Assembly (NCBI GenBank): GCA_018334735.1
Contig: JAGXLK010000113.1
Coordinates: forward strand, 1 to 7,010
Length of the DNA: 7,010 nt
Direction: 5' to 3'
Source: Planctomycetota bacterium
GTDB taxonomy: Bacteria > Planctomycetota > Brocadiia > SM23-32
The notes below the pieces were generated by a model. The model saw only the letters and a program-made list of their open reading frames with translations. It was not told the origin of the DNA and did not search any database. The position numbers and the translations under genes were made by a program. This document shows positions 1-6,019 of this stretch, one piece after another. Position 1 is the stretch's first letter, and the number at the start of each line of letters is the position of its first letter.

Positions 1-36
1 CACGAAAACATCGGCTCAGCCGCCTATCGACCCGCC

Positions 37-42
37 GGAGGT
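37..42 (+). promoter_or_regulatory. Ribosome binding site of the GH42 gene
   Basis: GGAGGT lies just before the ATG at 47 and decides the start, since the reading frame is open through to the left edge. The sequence ATGA at 47-50 also contains a TGA in another frame, so an upstream gene could end there with a 4-bp overlap. Too little sequence is available to tell. Confidence 0.75.
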
Positions 43-46
43 TCAA

Positions 47-2032
47 ATGAAATTGGGCGTTGCCTATTACCCCGAGCAGTGGCCTGAAAATCAGTGGGAA
101 AAAGACCTTGATATGATGGCTGATATGGGGATGGAGGTCGTGCGACTGGGCGAATTTGCATGGTTCAAGTTGGAACCCCGCCGCGAGCGTTACGAGTTTG
201 AATGGCTTGAGAATGTCATTGAACTTTCAGGCGAACGCGGTTTTGAGATTGTGCTGGGAACTCCCACTGCAGCTCCGCCCCCGTGGTTATTTAATCGACA
301 CCCAAACCTTATGCCACAAGATCGAGAGGGGAACGTCTGGTATATGGGGAGCCGACGTCACGTCTGTATCAACAACACAGCATATTTGAAATACGTTCGC
401 CGGATTGTGAACGAATTGGCCAGACAATTCGGGAGAGATGAACGCATCAGCGCCTGGCAAATTGATAATGAATTGGCGCTGGGACCAACCGGGTTATGCT
501 ACTGTGAGGAGTGTGAGAAAGAGTTCACACGCTGGCTCAAAAGGCGTTATGGCACCATCGAACGGTTGAACCGAATGTGGGGGACAGCTGTCTGGAGCCA
601 GGGATTCAGTGATTGGCACGAAATTCCTGCTCCCAAACGTACCACTTGCGGTCCTCACCCGTCACTCGCTCTGGATTATAAACGATTTTTCTCCGCGCGG
701 TGCCGCGCTTTTGCGGAGGAACAGAGGGAGATGATCAAGAGATATGCCGGCGAAGATGTAGTGGTTACTGTGAACGAACCGGAAGGCTTTGCCCTGCCGC
801 ATATCGATTTGTTCACCCTTTCGGAAGCGGAGACGGTCGCATCACTGGACAATTATCCCAGCGATGCAGACCGAAGACACAACGCGGCCCTTGGCCTGGA
901 TTTGGCCCGGTCTTTGCATAAAAAACCCTTCTGGGTTCTGGAGCAACAGGCGGGCGCGCCGTTAATTCGCGAACACGCTCAACAGCCCCGTCCCGGCCAG
1001 CTTCGGCTGTGGTCTTACCAGGCGGCTGCTCACGGAGCGGAGACGATTGTTTATTTCCGCTGGCGCACGGCGGCGGCCGGCCAGGAAATGCACTGGAACG
1101 GAGTTATCGATTCCGACGGTATCCCAAGACGGCGTTTCGACGAGTTGAAGGCAACGATATCCGAATTAAAAGCGAAGGCGGAGGCCTGGGAAGGGCACCT
1201 GCCAGAAGCGCGAGTGGCCATTGCCCTCGACTACAATTCTGCCTGGGCGTTGGAAGCCACACCTTTGGCGATGCACCCGGACTACTTTGAGCAGGCGCGG
1301 ATGTTCCACAGAATTCTAAGGGGTTTCGGGGTTGCGGTTGACTTTGCAGATGTTCAAAAGGATCTGAAGAATTACGATATTGTGCTCCTTCCAATGCCTT
1401 TTATCGCTGTCGCTTCCCTTGCAAAGAATCTTGAACGCTTTGTTCGGGAGGGGGGATGCGTGCTGGTTACTGCGCCCGCGGGGTACAAAACGCAAGCCAA
1501 TACAAACGCCGAAAAGCGCCGACCAGGGTGCCTCTCTCAATTGCTTGGTGTCGAAGTGGTCGAGCATGATGTCCTGAATTCGCGCATATCAAATAGCGTG
1601 CGTTTTAAGGAAGAGGATCAAGAATACAAAGTCGAAGAGTTTTGCTCCATTCTGGAGCTGCAGGGTGCCGAGGCACTGGCTTTTTACACGGATCAATACT
1701 ACGCCGAATCGGCGGCCATTACCGTGCAAAAGGTCGAAGAGGGTTACTCCTATTTTGTAGCGGCAGATGTCGGGGAAGAATGCTACCGGGAATTGATTGG
1801 AATGTTACTGGAAGATAATGAAATCCAAGTGCATGATTGGGGAGACGATGACGTAGAAATTATTCCTCTTTCGGTTGAGGGCGAAGAGGAGCGTATTTTT
1901 GTGCTCAATCACTCGGCAAATGAAGTTAAACTGAAATCGGAGGATACGGCTGCTAAAGATATTCTTACTGGCAAAAAAAATGGGGAGATTATCCTCGAAC
2001 CCTATGGTGTGGCAATCGTTGTGAAAAAGTAA
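47..2032 (+). CDS. GH42 family beta-galactosidase, cytoplasmic
   Basis: This is a 661-residue retaining beta-galactosidase of glycoside hydrolase family 42, which releases terminal beta-galactose from oligosaccharides. The length is normal for the family. The N-terminus (GVAYYPEQWP, residues 4-13) is the usual first strand of its TIM barrel, which runs to about residue 385. It is followed by a trimerisation-type domain (about 388-590) and a short C-terminal beta domain. By family alignment the acid/base is Glu142 (in QIDNE) and the nucleophile is Glu299 (in WVLEQQ). Cys107, Cys151, Cys153 and Cys156 match the zinc-binding cysteine cluster known from the Thermus A4 enzyme. There is no signal peptide, so it acts on imported sugars. 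The ATG sits 5 nt after GGAGG (37-41). The frame stays open to the left edge, but family length and the ribosome binding site favour this start. The family call is firm; the natural substrate (lactose, galactan or arabinogalactan fragments) cannot be read from sequence. Confidence 0.95.
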   Translation: MKLGVAYYPEQWPENQWEKDLDMMADMGMEVVRLGEFAWFKLEPRRERYEFEWLENVIELSGERGFEIVLGTPTAAPPPWLFNRHPNLMPQDREGNVWYMGSRRHVCINNTAYLKYVRRIVNELARQFGRDERISAWQIDNELALGPTGLCYCEECEKEFTRWLKRRYGTIERLNRMWGTAVWSQGFSDWHEIPAPKRTTCGPHPSLALDYKRFFSARCRAFAEEQREMIKRYAGEDVVVTVNEPEGFALPHIDLFTLSEAETVASLDNYPSDADRRHNAALGLDLARSLHKKPFWVLEQQAGAPLIREHAQQPRPGQLRLWSYQAAAHGAETIVYFRWRTAAAGQEMHWNGVIDSDGIPRRRFDELKATISELKAKAEAWEGHLPEARVAIALDYNSAWALEATPLAMHPDYFEQARMFHRILRGFGVAVDFADVQKDLKNYDIVLLPMPFIAVASLAKNLERFVREGGCVLVTAPAGYKTQANTNAEKRRPGCLSQLLGVEVVEHDVLNSRISNSVRFKEEDQEYKVEEFCSILELQGAEALAFYTDQYYAESAAITVQKVEEGYSYFVAADVGEECYRELIGMLLEDNEIQVHDWGDDDVEIIPLSVEGEEERIFVLNHSANEVKLKSEDTAAKDILTGKKNGEIILEPYGVAIVVKK

Positions 2033-2048
2033 AGCTGTTGGGCAGCTT
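2032..2048 (+). other. Small hairpin between GH42 and nucleotidyltransferase genes
   Basis: AAGCTG (2032-2037) and CAGCTT (2043-2048) form a perfect 6-bp stem with a 5-nt loop, starting at the last base of the GH42 stop codon. No run of T follows, so it is unlikely to be an intrinsic terminator. It may stabilise the 3' end of GH42 mRNA, or be chance. Confidence 0.3.
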
Positions 2049-2070
2049 CATCTGTTGTGATTACGAAATC

Positions 2071-2076
2071 AGGAGA
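2071..2076 (+). promoter_or_regulatory. Ribosome binding site deciding the nucleotidyltransferase start
   Basis: AGGAGA lies 7 nt before the GTG at 2084. The alternative GTG at 2057 has no comparable site and would add nine residues not expected ahead of the nucleotide-binding strand. Confidence 0.75.
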
Positions 2077-2083
2077 AAATATC

Positions 2084-2854
2084 GTGGATGCTATCTTGCT
2101 GGCAGGAGGTTATGCGACCCGGCTTTATCCGCTGACCAAAGACAGACCTAAGGCCCTTTTGCCGGTGGGCGGGAAACCTATCCTGGATTACGTTGTGGAA
2201 GAGCTGGAAACAAGTGATAAAATCGATAAACTTTTTTTGGTAACCAACGCTAAATTCGCGCCCCATTTCCAGGAGTGGGCAGATAGGTATGTTGAGGGCG
2301 AGAACATCCAGATCCTCGATGATGGGACGGATTCAAACGCCGACCGTCTCGGAGCCCTCGGTGATGTGCGTTTCGTGCTGAATCATGCCGATGTCGACAC
2401 CGATTCAGGTGTGTATGTTCTTGGTACGGACAATCTGGCCGACTTCAATATTACTGATATTGTGGACCTGGCCCTGGAGAAAAAGGGCAGTGCTGTTTTT
2501 GCCAGTCGTATCGATAGCGAAGGAAAACTGACGAGAATGGGAGTGGCGACAGTTAACGACGAGGGCCGGGTTGTGGATTTCATCGAAAAACCCGATGACC
2601 CACCGAGCAACCTGGCGGTTCCGCCATTTTATGTCTATTCTCCCAATGCCGTACAGTTGTTGCGAGATTACTTGAACGACGAATCAAATAACCCGGATGC
2701 CCCCGGCCATTATATCTCCTGGCTTGTCCATCAAGATGACGTTTATGCCCTGATAACAGATCAGACTGTTCTGGATATTGGGACGCCTGAAAGCTACCAG
2801 GAAGTGCAGGAGAAGTGGTCCGGCGGTGAAGAAATGTTCACAGGGAAGAGCTAA
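2084..2854 (+). CDS. Sugar-1-phosphate nucleotidyltransferase
   Basis: This 256-residue enzyme belongs to the NTP_transferase family, which joins a sugar-1-phosphate to a nucleoside triphosphate to give an NDP-sugar and pyrophosphate. Residues 3-28 hold the signature: LLAGGYATRLYPL followed by PKALLPV, with Arg13 and Lys23 as the expected triphosphate-contacting residues. Further family landmarks are DRLGALGD (87-94), GTDN (114-117, the metal-binding Asp region), EKP (168-170) and DIGTPESY (231-238). The protein is a single catalytic domain with no left-handed beta-helix acyltransferase part, so it is not full-length GlmU. It is cytoplasmic and soluble. GTG at 2084 is chosen because AGGAGA precedes it by 7 nt and the protein then begins at the first beta strand. 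It follows GH42 by 51 bp on the same strand and is probably co-transcribed. The sugar (glucose, mannose or another) and the nucleotide cannot be decided from these motifs. A role in cell-surface or storage polysaccharide is inference. Confidence 0.9.
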   Translation: MDAILLAGGYATRLYPLTKDRPKALLPVGGKPILDYVVEELETSDKIDKLFLVTNAKFAPHFQEWADRYVEGENIQILDDGTDSNADRLGALGDVRFVLNHADVDTDSGVYVLGTDNLADFNITDIVDLALEKKGSAVFASRIDSEGKLTRMGVATVNDEGRVVDFIEKPDDPPSNLAVPPFYVYSPNAVQLLRDYLNDESNNPDAPGHYISWLVHQDDVYALITDQTVLDIGTPESYQEVQEKWSGGEEMFTGKS

Positions 2855-2861
2855 GACCGAG

Positions 2862-2891
2862 AAGGCAGCGCAAACTACATCTCGCCTTTTT
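2862..2891 (+). terminator. Weak candidate terminator after the nucleotidyltransferase
   Basis: AAGGC (2862-2866) can pair with GCCTT (2884-2888), giving a 5-bp stem whose 3' arm runs into a stretch of five T (2887-2891). The loop is 17 nt, which is long. An alternative CGAGA/TCTCG pairing of the same length exists in the same interval. It fits the expected end of a transcript ahead of the aldolase promoter but is weak on its own. Confidence 0.3.
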
Positions 2892-2921
2892 CGAATGGTA
2901 TTCTGCATGCGTACCGTTTGC

Positions 2922-2949
2922 TTGACATCGCCCGCGGTCCTGTTATGAT
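2922..2949 (+). promoter_or_regulatory. Sigma70-type promoter for the aldolase gene
   Basis: A perfect -35 box TTGACA (2922-2927) is followed after 16 bp by TATGAT (2944-2949), which matches five of six bases of the -10 consensus. Transcription would begin near 2956, leaving a leader of about 70 nt before the ATG at 3026. This makes the aldolase independent of the two upstream genes. No operator palindrome is evident around it. Confidence 0.75.
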
Positions 2950-3025
2950 ATCGGCTCCGTTGGGCAGACTCCTGTCCGAAATTGCTGTTTTTCTGAATTC
3001 CCTCTTTATAGTGTGAGGTACTTCC

Positions 3026-4189
3026 ATGAGTGATTACGAACTCAGCCCTCTGGTCGCTGTTCTTGGCGCAGCTGAAGAGTCCAGCCAGAAAGGAAATCCG
3101 GCAGCTGCCGGGGCTTTTAATGTCAATTTCTTTACCCAGGCTCAGGGGGTCCTGGAAGGGCTCAGGCGAGGAAATGCTCCTGCCGTGATCCAGGCTTCCA
3201 AAGGTGCTAATCGTTTTCAAGGTGGTCCCGACAAGATTTTTTACATGGTGACAAAAGCCATGGAAAACAGCGATCACCAGCTGCCTGTAGCCTTGCATCT
3301 GGACCACGGTAACCCGGAGAAGGGTGAAGAGTGTGCCGATAGCGGGTATACGGGCATTATGATTGATGCCAGCGATGAAGAGTTTCCGGTCAATATCGCT
3401 ATCACACGAGGAATGGTTGCTTTTTCCCATCCGCGAGGGGTCGGCGTCGAAGGCGAATATGGGCAACTTTCGGGTGTTGAAGAAGATGTGTCCCACCAGG
3501 AGACGGTTTACGCGGATCCCGCTCGCGTGCCTGAATTTTTCGAGCGGACCGGAGCTGATGCGCTTGCTGTAGCTTACGGAACCAGCCATGGGCCGAACAA
3601 AGGGGCCAATATCATTGAGCTGAAAACGACAATCGTGCGGGACAGCTACGCCAATATGGTAGAAGCTGGCCTCAATGAGACCCGCTTCCTGGTTGGACAT
3701 GGTTCTTCAACGGTGCCGCAAGATATTGTCCAGGAGATTAATGATCTAGGCGGCAATTTGCAGAATGCCCAGGGCGTACCGCTTGAAAAAATTAAAGAAG
3801 GAATCTCGTTTGGGCTGCGGAAAATCAACATCGATACCGACCTGCGACTCGGCATCACAGCGACGTCTCGCAAATTCTTCAAGGACAATCCTGCTGCCGG
3901 CCAAACAAAGGCCCTCGCAGGTGCAAAAAAGGTCCTTGACGAGCAACTGGATGTCATCGACCCGCGCACATATCTCGGGGAAGTCGAGCCCTTCGATATT
4001 CTCAGGGAACCGCCCGAGGAAAGCGGCGTTCAGGAATTCATCGATCTAATGGCTCTTATCAAAGAGCGCATTGCTCAACATGTTGAGTTCCTGGTCAATG
4101 AATTCGGCAGTGCCGGCATAGCCGATATGGTGGCCGATACAACCATGGCGGATATGAAAGCCGTCTACGAGCAAAACGATCCATGGTGA
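3026..4189 (+). CDS. fba: Class II fructose-bisphosphate aldolase
   Basis: This 387-residue zinc aldolase interconverts fructose 1,6-bisphosphate with dihydroxyacetone phosphate and glyceraldehyde 3-phosphate in glycolysis and gluconeogenesis. Class II landmarks appear in order: LHLDHG (91-96) with catalytic Asp93 and zinc ligand His94; VEGEYGQLSG (141-150) with Glu144 aligned to the E. coli zinc-site Glu174; GTSHG (185-189) with His188; VGHGSS (223-228) with His225; and KINIDTDLR (266-274), the dihydroxyacetone phosphate-binding strand. DPRTYLG (312-318) is a usual late motif. It is somewhat longer than the roughly 285-360 residues common in class II; much of the extra length is an acidic, helical C-terminal part after about residue 320. 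The ATG has GAGGT (3015-3019) six nt ahead and a strong promoter upstream. Tagatose-bisphosphate aldolase is a possible alternative, and the nearby beta-galactosidase makes it worth considering, but those enzymes are usually near 285 residues, so fructose bisphosphate is preferred. Confidence 0.9.
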   Translation: MSDYELSPLVAVLGAAEESSQKGNPAAAGAFNVNFFTQAQGVLEGLRRGNAPAVIQASKGANRFQGGPDKIFYMVTKAMENSDHQLPVALHLDHGNPEKGEECADSGYTGIMIDASDEEFPVNIAITRGMVAFSHPRGVGVEGEYGQLSGVEEDVSHQETVYADPARVPEFFERTGADALAVAYGTSHGPNKGANIIELKTTIVRDSYANMVEAGLNETRFLVGHGSSTVPQDIVQEINDLGGNLQNAQGVPLEKIKEGISFGLRKINIDTDLRLGITATSRKFFKDNPAAGQTKALAGAKKVLDEQLDVIDPRTYLGEVEPFDILREPPEESGVQEFIDLMALIKERIAQHVEFLVNEFGSAGIADMVADTTMADMKAVYEQNDPW

Positions 4190-4199
4190 TCGGTTTACA

Positions 4200-4212
4200 T
4201 CAGCTCCGCTGA
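4200..4212. other. Minor inverted repeat in the convergent gap
   Basis: TCAGC (4200-4204) and GCTGA (4208-4212) form a 5-bp stem with a 3-nt loop in the 48-bp space between the ends of the aldolase and GH10 genes. No T-run follows on either strand, so a terminator role is uncertain. Confidence 0.25.
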
Positions 4213-4237
4213 GTAGAAATCGGTATCCATATGAAGG

Positions 4238-5479
4238 TCAGTTTTGCACTTGTAATTCAACTGTGGATGCCCCTTCGGCTTCAGAGTGCGTGAAACCCAT
4301 TTTTGCCGTCGTGCCGAGTATTTCGACTTCATACTTGCCGTAGAAACCATTAAGCGAAATCTCCCCGTTCGAATCGGTTGTCAGATTCGTGGCCGTTTTC
4401 CATTCCGAATGGATGAGCTCGTGGAGACGTTCGTATGCGGGTTTTGGGGTAAGGTCGCGTCGCAACAAACCGGCTGGAGCGTTTTTCCAGCAGCCGTCAC
4501 GGAAATCCCACCAGGTAATCGCTTCTACGGACGGGTGACTGAACAGAATAGTGTAGAATGCCTCAACGTATTTGCGCTGTCGTTTTTCCCCTTCTGCTGT
4601 AGAGGGCCAGTCTTCCCAATTCGCTTCGTCGAAGGGGACACCCTCCGGGATACGTCGTCCGCTCAAGACCGTTGTTTCGGTGAAGTGAACGGGGAGTTCG
4701 AACCGGCTATAATCCTCGCAGACTTGCCAGAGACGTTCGAGCTCCCATTCGCCCCCGTGCATGTGAGATTGTATGCCGATGGCATCGATGGGAGAGGGGT
4801 GGTCGGTGAGTTCGTTGAGCTGTTTTTCATACTCAGGGGAGACGTTGAAGTCGTTGACAAGTAGCACAGATTCCGGGGCAGCACTGCGGGCCCATTCCAG
4901 ACACTGGCGGGCAACTTCGGCCGCCCCATCCTGCTTAACCCATTCACCCAAACCGTTATCAAAATTTGCGGAAACGGTGGATTCGTTGATGACGTCCCAA
5001 TGACGAATAAGAGGACGAAAATCTGAGGTTATTTCCTGGACGCGCTCTTTCAGCCTTGCTCGGGTTACTTTGGGATCGTCCGGGCCCCATGATGGCCAGA
5101 CCGAATGCCAGACGAGGGGATGTCCTTTAGGGATAATCTCGTGTTCGAGGCACCATGCGGCCATAGCTTTGAGTTTCTCTTCTTGCTTCTCGCCGGGTTG
5201 TTGTTCGTAGCTGCCCCAGTAAAAAGGCAACGTTGCGAAGTTGAAAAGTTCATCAAAGTGTTTCTGATAATTCTTTTGGTCTTCTGATTGATTGGCGGGT
5301 TCCAGCAGATAGATATTGCAGCCAAAGAGAAAGTTGTGGGTTGTTTGCGTTAAACGGACCTTAACACCTGAGACGCGTTCACCATTTTGGTCGGTCAGCT
5401 GAAGCCGGATAGGTCCTTTACGGTATTGTTCAATGCGCTGGTTTGCCGAATTTAACAGGGAAAGTTCTTTTTCGTTCAT
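4238..5479 (-). CDS. GH10 family glycoside hydrolase (endo-1,4-beta-xylanase-like), no signal peptide
   Basis: This is a 413-residue retaining glycoside hydrolase of family 10, whose characterised members are mainly endo-beta-1,4-xylanases. Acid/base Glu166 lies in WDVINE (161-166) and nucleophile Glu268 in HFTETT (265-270). GHPLVWH (119-125), NDFN (209-212), GIQSH (235-239) and TWWDFRDG (322-329) are family motifs. Residues about 22-55 form a beta-rich segment (LTDQNGERVSGVKV, then FLFGCN) before the barrel, and residues about 362-413 form a small beta-rich tail. There is no signal peptide or membrane segment, so it should act on imported oligosaccharides in the cytoplasm. The stretch LPFYWGSYE (84-92) stands where typical xylanases have Glu-Asn-x-Met-Lys-Trp, so substrate preference may differ. 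The start is fixed because an in-frame TAA lies two codons upstream of the ATG, yet no good Shine-Dalgarno or promoter is seen. It follows the ferredoxin gene and its terminator on the same strand. Fold and family are firm; activity on xylan is inference. Confidence 0.9.
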   Translation of the reverse strand: MNEKELSLLNSANQRIEQYRKGPIRLQLTDQNGERVSGVKVRLTQTTHNFLFGCNIYLLEPANQSEDQKNYQKHFDELFNFATLPFYWGSYEQQPGEKQEEKLKAMAAWCLEHEIIPKGHPLVWHSVWPSWGPDDPKVTRARLKERVQEITSDFRPLIRHWDVINESTVSANFDNGLGEWVKQDGAAEVARQCLEWARSAAPESVLLVNDFNVSPEYEKQLNELTDHPSPIDAIGIQSHMHGGEWELERLWQVCEDYSRFELPVHFTETTVLSGRRIPEGVPFDEANWEDWPSTAEGEKRQRKYVEAFYTILFSHPSVEAITWWDFRDGCWKNAPAGLLRRDLTPKPAYERLHELIHSEWKTATNLTTDSNGEISLNGFYGKYEVEILGTTAKMGFTHSEAEGASTVELQVQN

Positions 5480-5522
5480 GTTTTACTGTTTTCGATGATC
5501 GGTTTAAGAAAAGAGCGCCATT

Positions 5523-5561
5523 AAAAAGAAAAAAGCAGGGGCGATCAGACACCCCTGCTTT
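5523..5561 (-). terminator. Intrinsic terminator of the ferredoxin gene
   Basis: On the - strand AAAGCAGGGG (5561-5552) pairs perfectly with CCCCTGCTTT (5541-5532) across a 10-nt loop, and the 3' arm continues into T6-C-T5 (down to 5523). This is a textbook rho-independent terminator, beginning 27 nt after the ferredoxin stop codon. On the + strand the T-rich tail is absent, so it works for leftward transcripts. Confidence 0.88.
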
Positions 5562-5587
5562 GAGTTCCAAAACTGATGGGAACTCAA
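5560..5587 (-). repeat. 9-bp hairpin directly after the ferredoxin stop codon
   Basis: TTGAGTTCC (5560-5568) and GGAACTCAA (5579-5587) form a perfect 9-bp stem with a 10-nt loop, ending on the base next to the stop codon (5588-5590). It overlaps the terminator stem by two bases, so the two hairpins stand in tandem in the mRNA. It may protect the short transcript from 3' exonucleases; that role is inferred. Confidence 0.7.
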
Positions 5588-5758
5588 TTATTCTTCGCTA
5601 ATTGCTTCGACCGGGCATTCTTCCATGCAGGTGCCGCATTCCACGCATTCGTCTTGATCAATTGACGCAATACCATCTTCGAGTGAAATGGCTTCGGTGG
5701 GACAAACATCAACGCAGGTTTCGCACCCGGTGCATTCTTCTTCGTCAACTACGAACAT
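5588..5758 (-). CDS. 2[4Fe-4S] ferredoxin, clostridial type
   Basis: This 56-residue acidic protein is a small soluble electron carrier. Two complete C-x2-C-x2-C-x3-C-P motifs are present: Cys9, Cys12, Cys15, Cys19 with Pro20, and Cys38, Cys41, Cys44, Cys48 with Pro49. The two halves are similar ([16 protein letters not shown] and [16 protein letters not shown]), showing the internal duplication typical of bacterial ferredoxins of about 55 residues. It begins [10 protein letters not shown] and ends at Glu56 followed by TAA. The start is set by AGGAGGT (5770-5764), 5 nt before the ATG. Low-potential ferredoxins of this kind carry electrons from pyruvate:ferredoxin oxidoreductase to hydrogenases or Rnf. 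The neighbouring rnfB makes Rnf a likely partner, which is inference from context. Its transcript is bounded by a strong terminator downstream and hairpins upstream, so it is probably a short, abundant message. Confidence 0.95.
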   Translation of the reverse strand: MFVVDEEECTGCETCVDVCPTEAISLEDGIASIDQDECVECGTCMEECPVEAISEE

Positions 5759-5763
5759 CACAG

Positions 5764-5770
5764 ACCTCCT
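5764..5770 (-). promoter_or_regulatory. Strong ribosome binding site of the ferredoxin gene
   Basis: Read on the - strand this is AGGAGGT, a near-perfect anti-16S match, 5 nt before the ATG at 5758. It is the strongest such site in the window and suits a highly expressed ferredoxin. Confidence 0.85.
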
Positions 5771-5809
5771 TTATGGAAAGGGTTGCAGAAGAAAAAGTCA
5801 AGAAGTAGC

Positions 5810-5842
5810 ATCTAGCCTGCATCTTACGGATGCAGGCTAGAT
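5810..5842. repeat. Perfect 14-bp hairpin upstream of the ferredoxin gene
   Basis: ATCTAGCCTGCATC (5810-5823) and its exact reverse complement (5829-5842) are separated by TTACG. On the - strand the stem is followed by GCTACTTCTTGACTTTTTC, which has T-rich patches but no immediate run. It could be a weak terminator for the rnf transcript, a 5' leader structure of the ferredoxin mRNA, or a dispersed palindromic repeat. Confidence 0.75.
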
Positions 5843-5844
5843 AA

Positions 5845-5860
5845 AACGGCGCATGCCGTT
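5845..5860 (-). terminator. Short hairpin, possible weak terminator after rnfB
   Basis: On the - strand AACGGC (5860-5855) pairs with GCCGTT (5850-5845) around ATGC, and is followed by TTATCTAG. The stem is six base pairs and the T-run is short, so termination would be weak. It sits two bases from the 14-bp hairpin and overlaps one arm of a 12-bp inverted repeat. Confidence 0.35.
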
Positions 5861-5990
5861 CAGGCGTAAGAATTTACAACAACAAGAAGTGTTTACAATT
5901 TCCAGCCAGTGCTACTGTGCCGGAAGATGTCTGTATCTTTCTTGTGAAAAAGCAGTTAAAGGTAATCGTTTTTAATGTAGTGTTCAGCTT

Positions 5991-6019
5991 GTTACAGATC
6001 ACTGATTTTAAGTTGTCAC
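5991..6019 (-). promoter_or_regulatory. Candidate promoter for the ferredoxin gene
   Basis: On the - strand GTGACA (6019-6014, five of six -35 bases) is followed after 17 bp by TGTAAC (5996-5991, four of six -10 bases). It lies about 230 nt upstream of the ferredoxin ATG, so the message would carry a long leader including both hairpins. The -10 match is weak. No better leftward promoter was found nearer to the gene. Confidence 0.3.

Larger units (their letters stand above)
4187..5506. repeat. 11-bp direct repeats flanking the GH10 gene
   Basis: TGATCGGTTTA occurs at 4187-4197, beginning in the aldolase stop codon, and again at 5496-5506, 17 bp upstream of the GH10 start. The two copies bracket the whole GH10 gene. 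This may be chance or the trace of an insertion; no transposase or inverted terminal repeats accompany it. Confidence 0.35.

Noticed and set aside
2057..2083. Upstream GTG as start of the nucleotidyltransferase
   Set aside because: It lacks a ribosome binding site, while GTG at 2084 has AGGAGA 7 nt ahead and opens directly at the conserved first strand.
2684..3700. Open frame of 338 residues on the - strand across the aldolase start and its promoter
   Set aside because: It runs antisense to two well-identified genes, crosses the intergenic promoter and shows no recognisable domain. It is an artefact of codon bias on the other strand.
4286..4864. Open frame of 192 residues on the + strand inside GH10
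   Set aside because: It lies antisense to a GH10 gene with both catalytic residues and all motifs intact, and has no ribosome binding site or family features.
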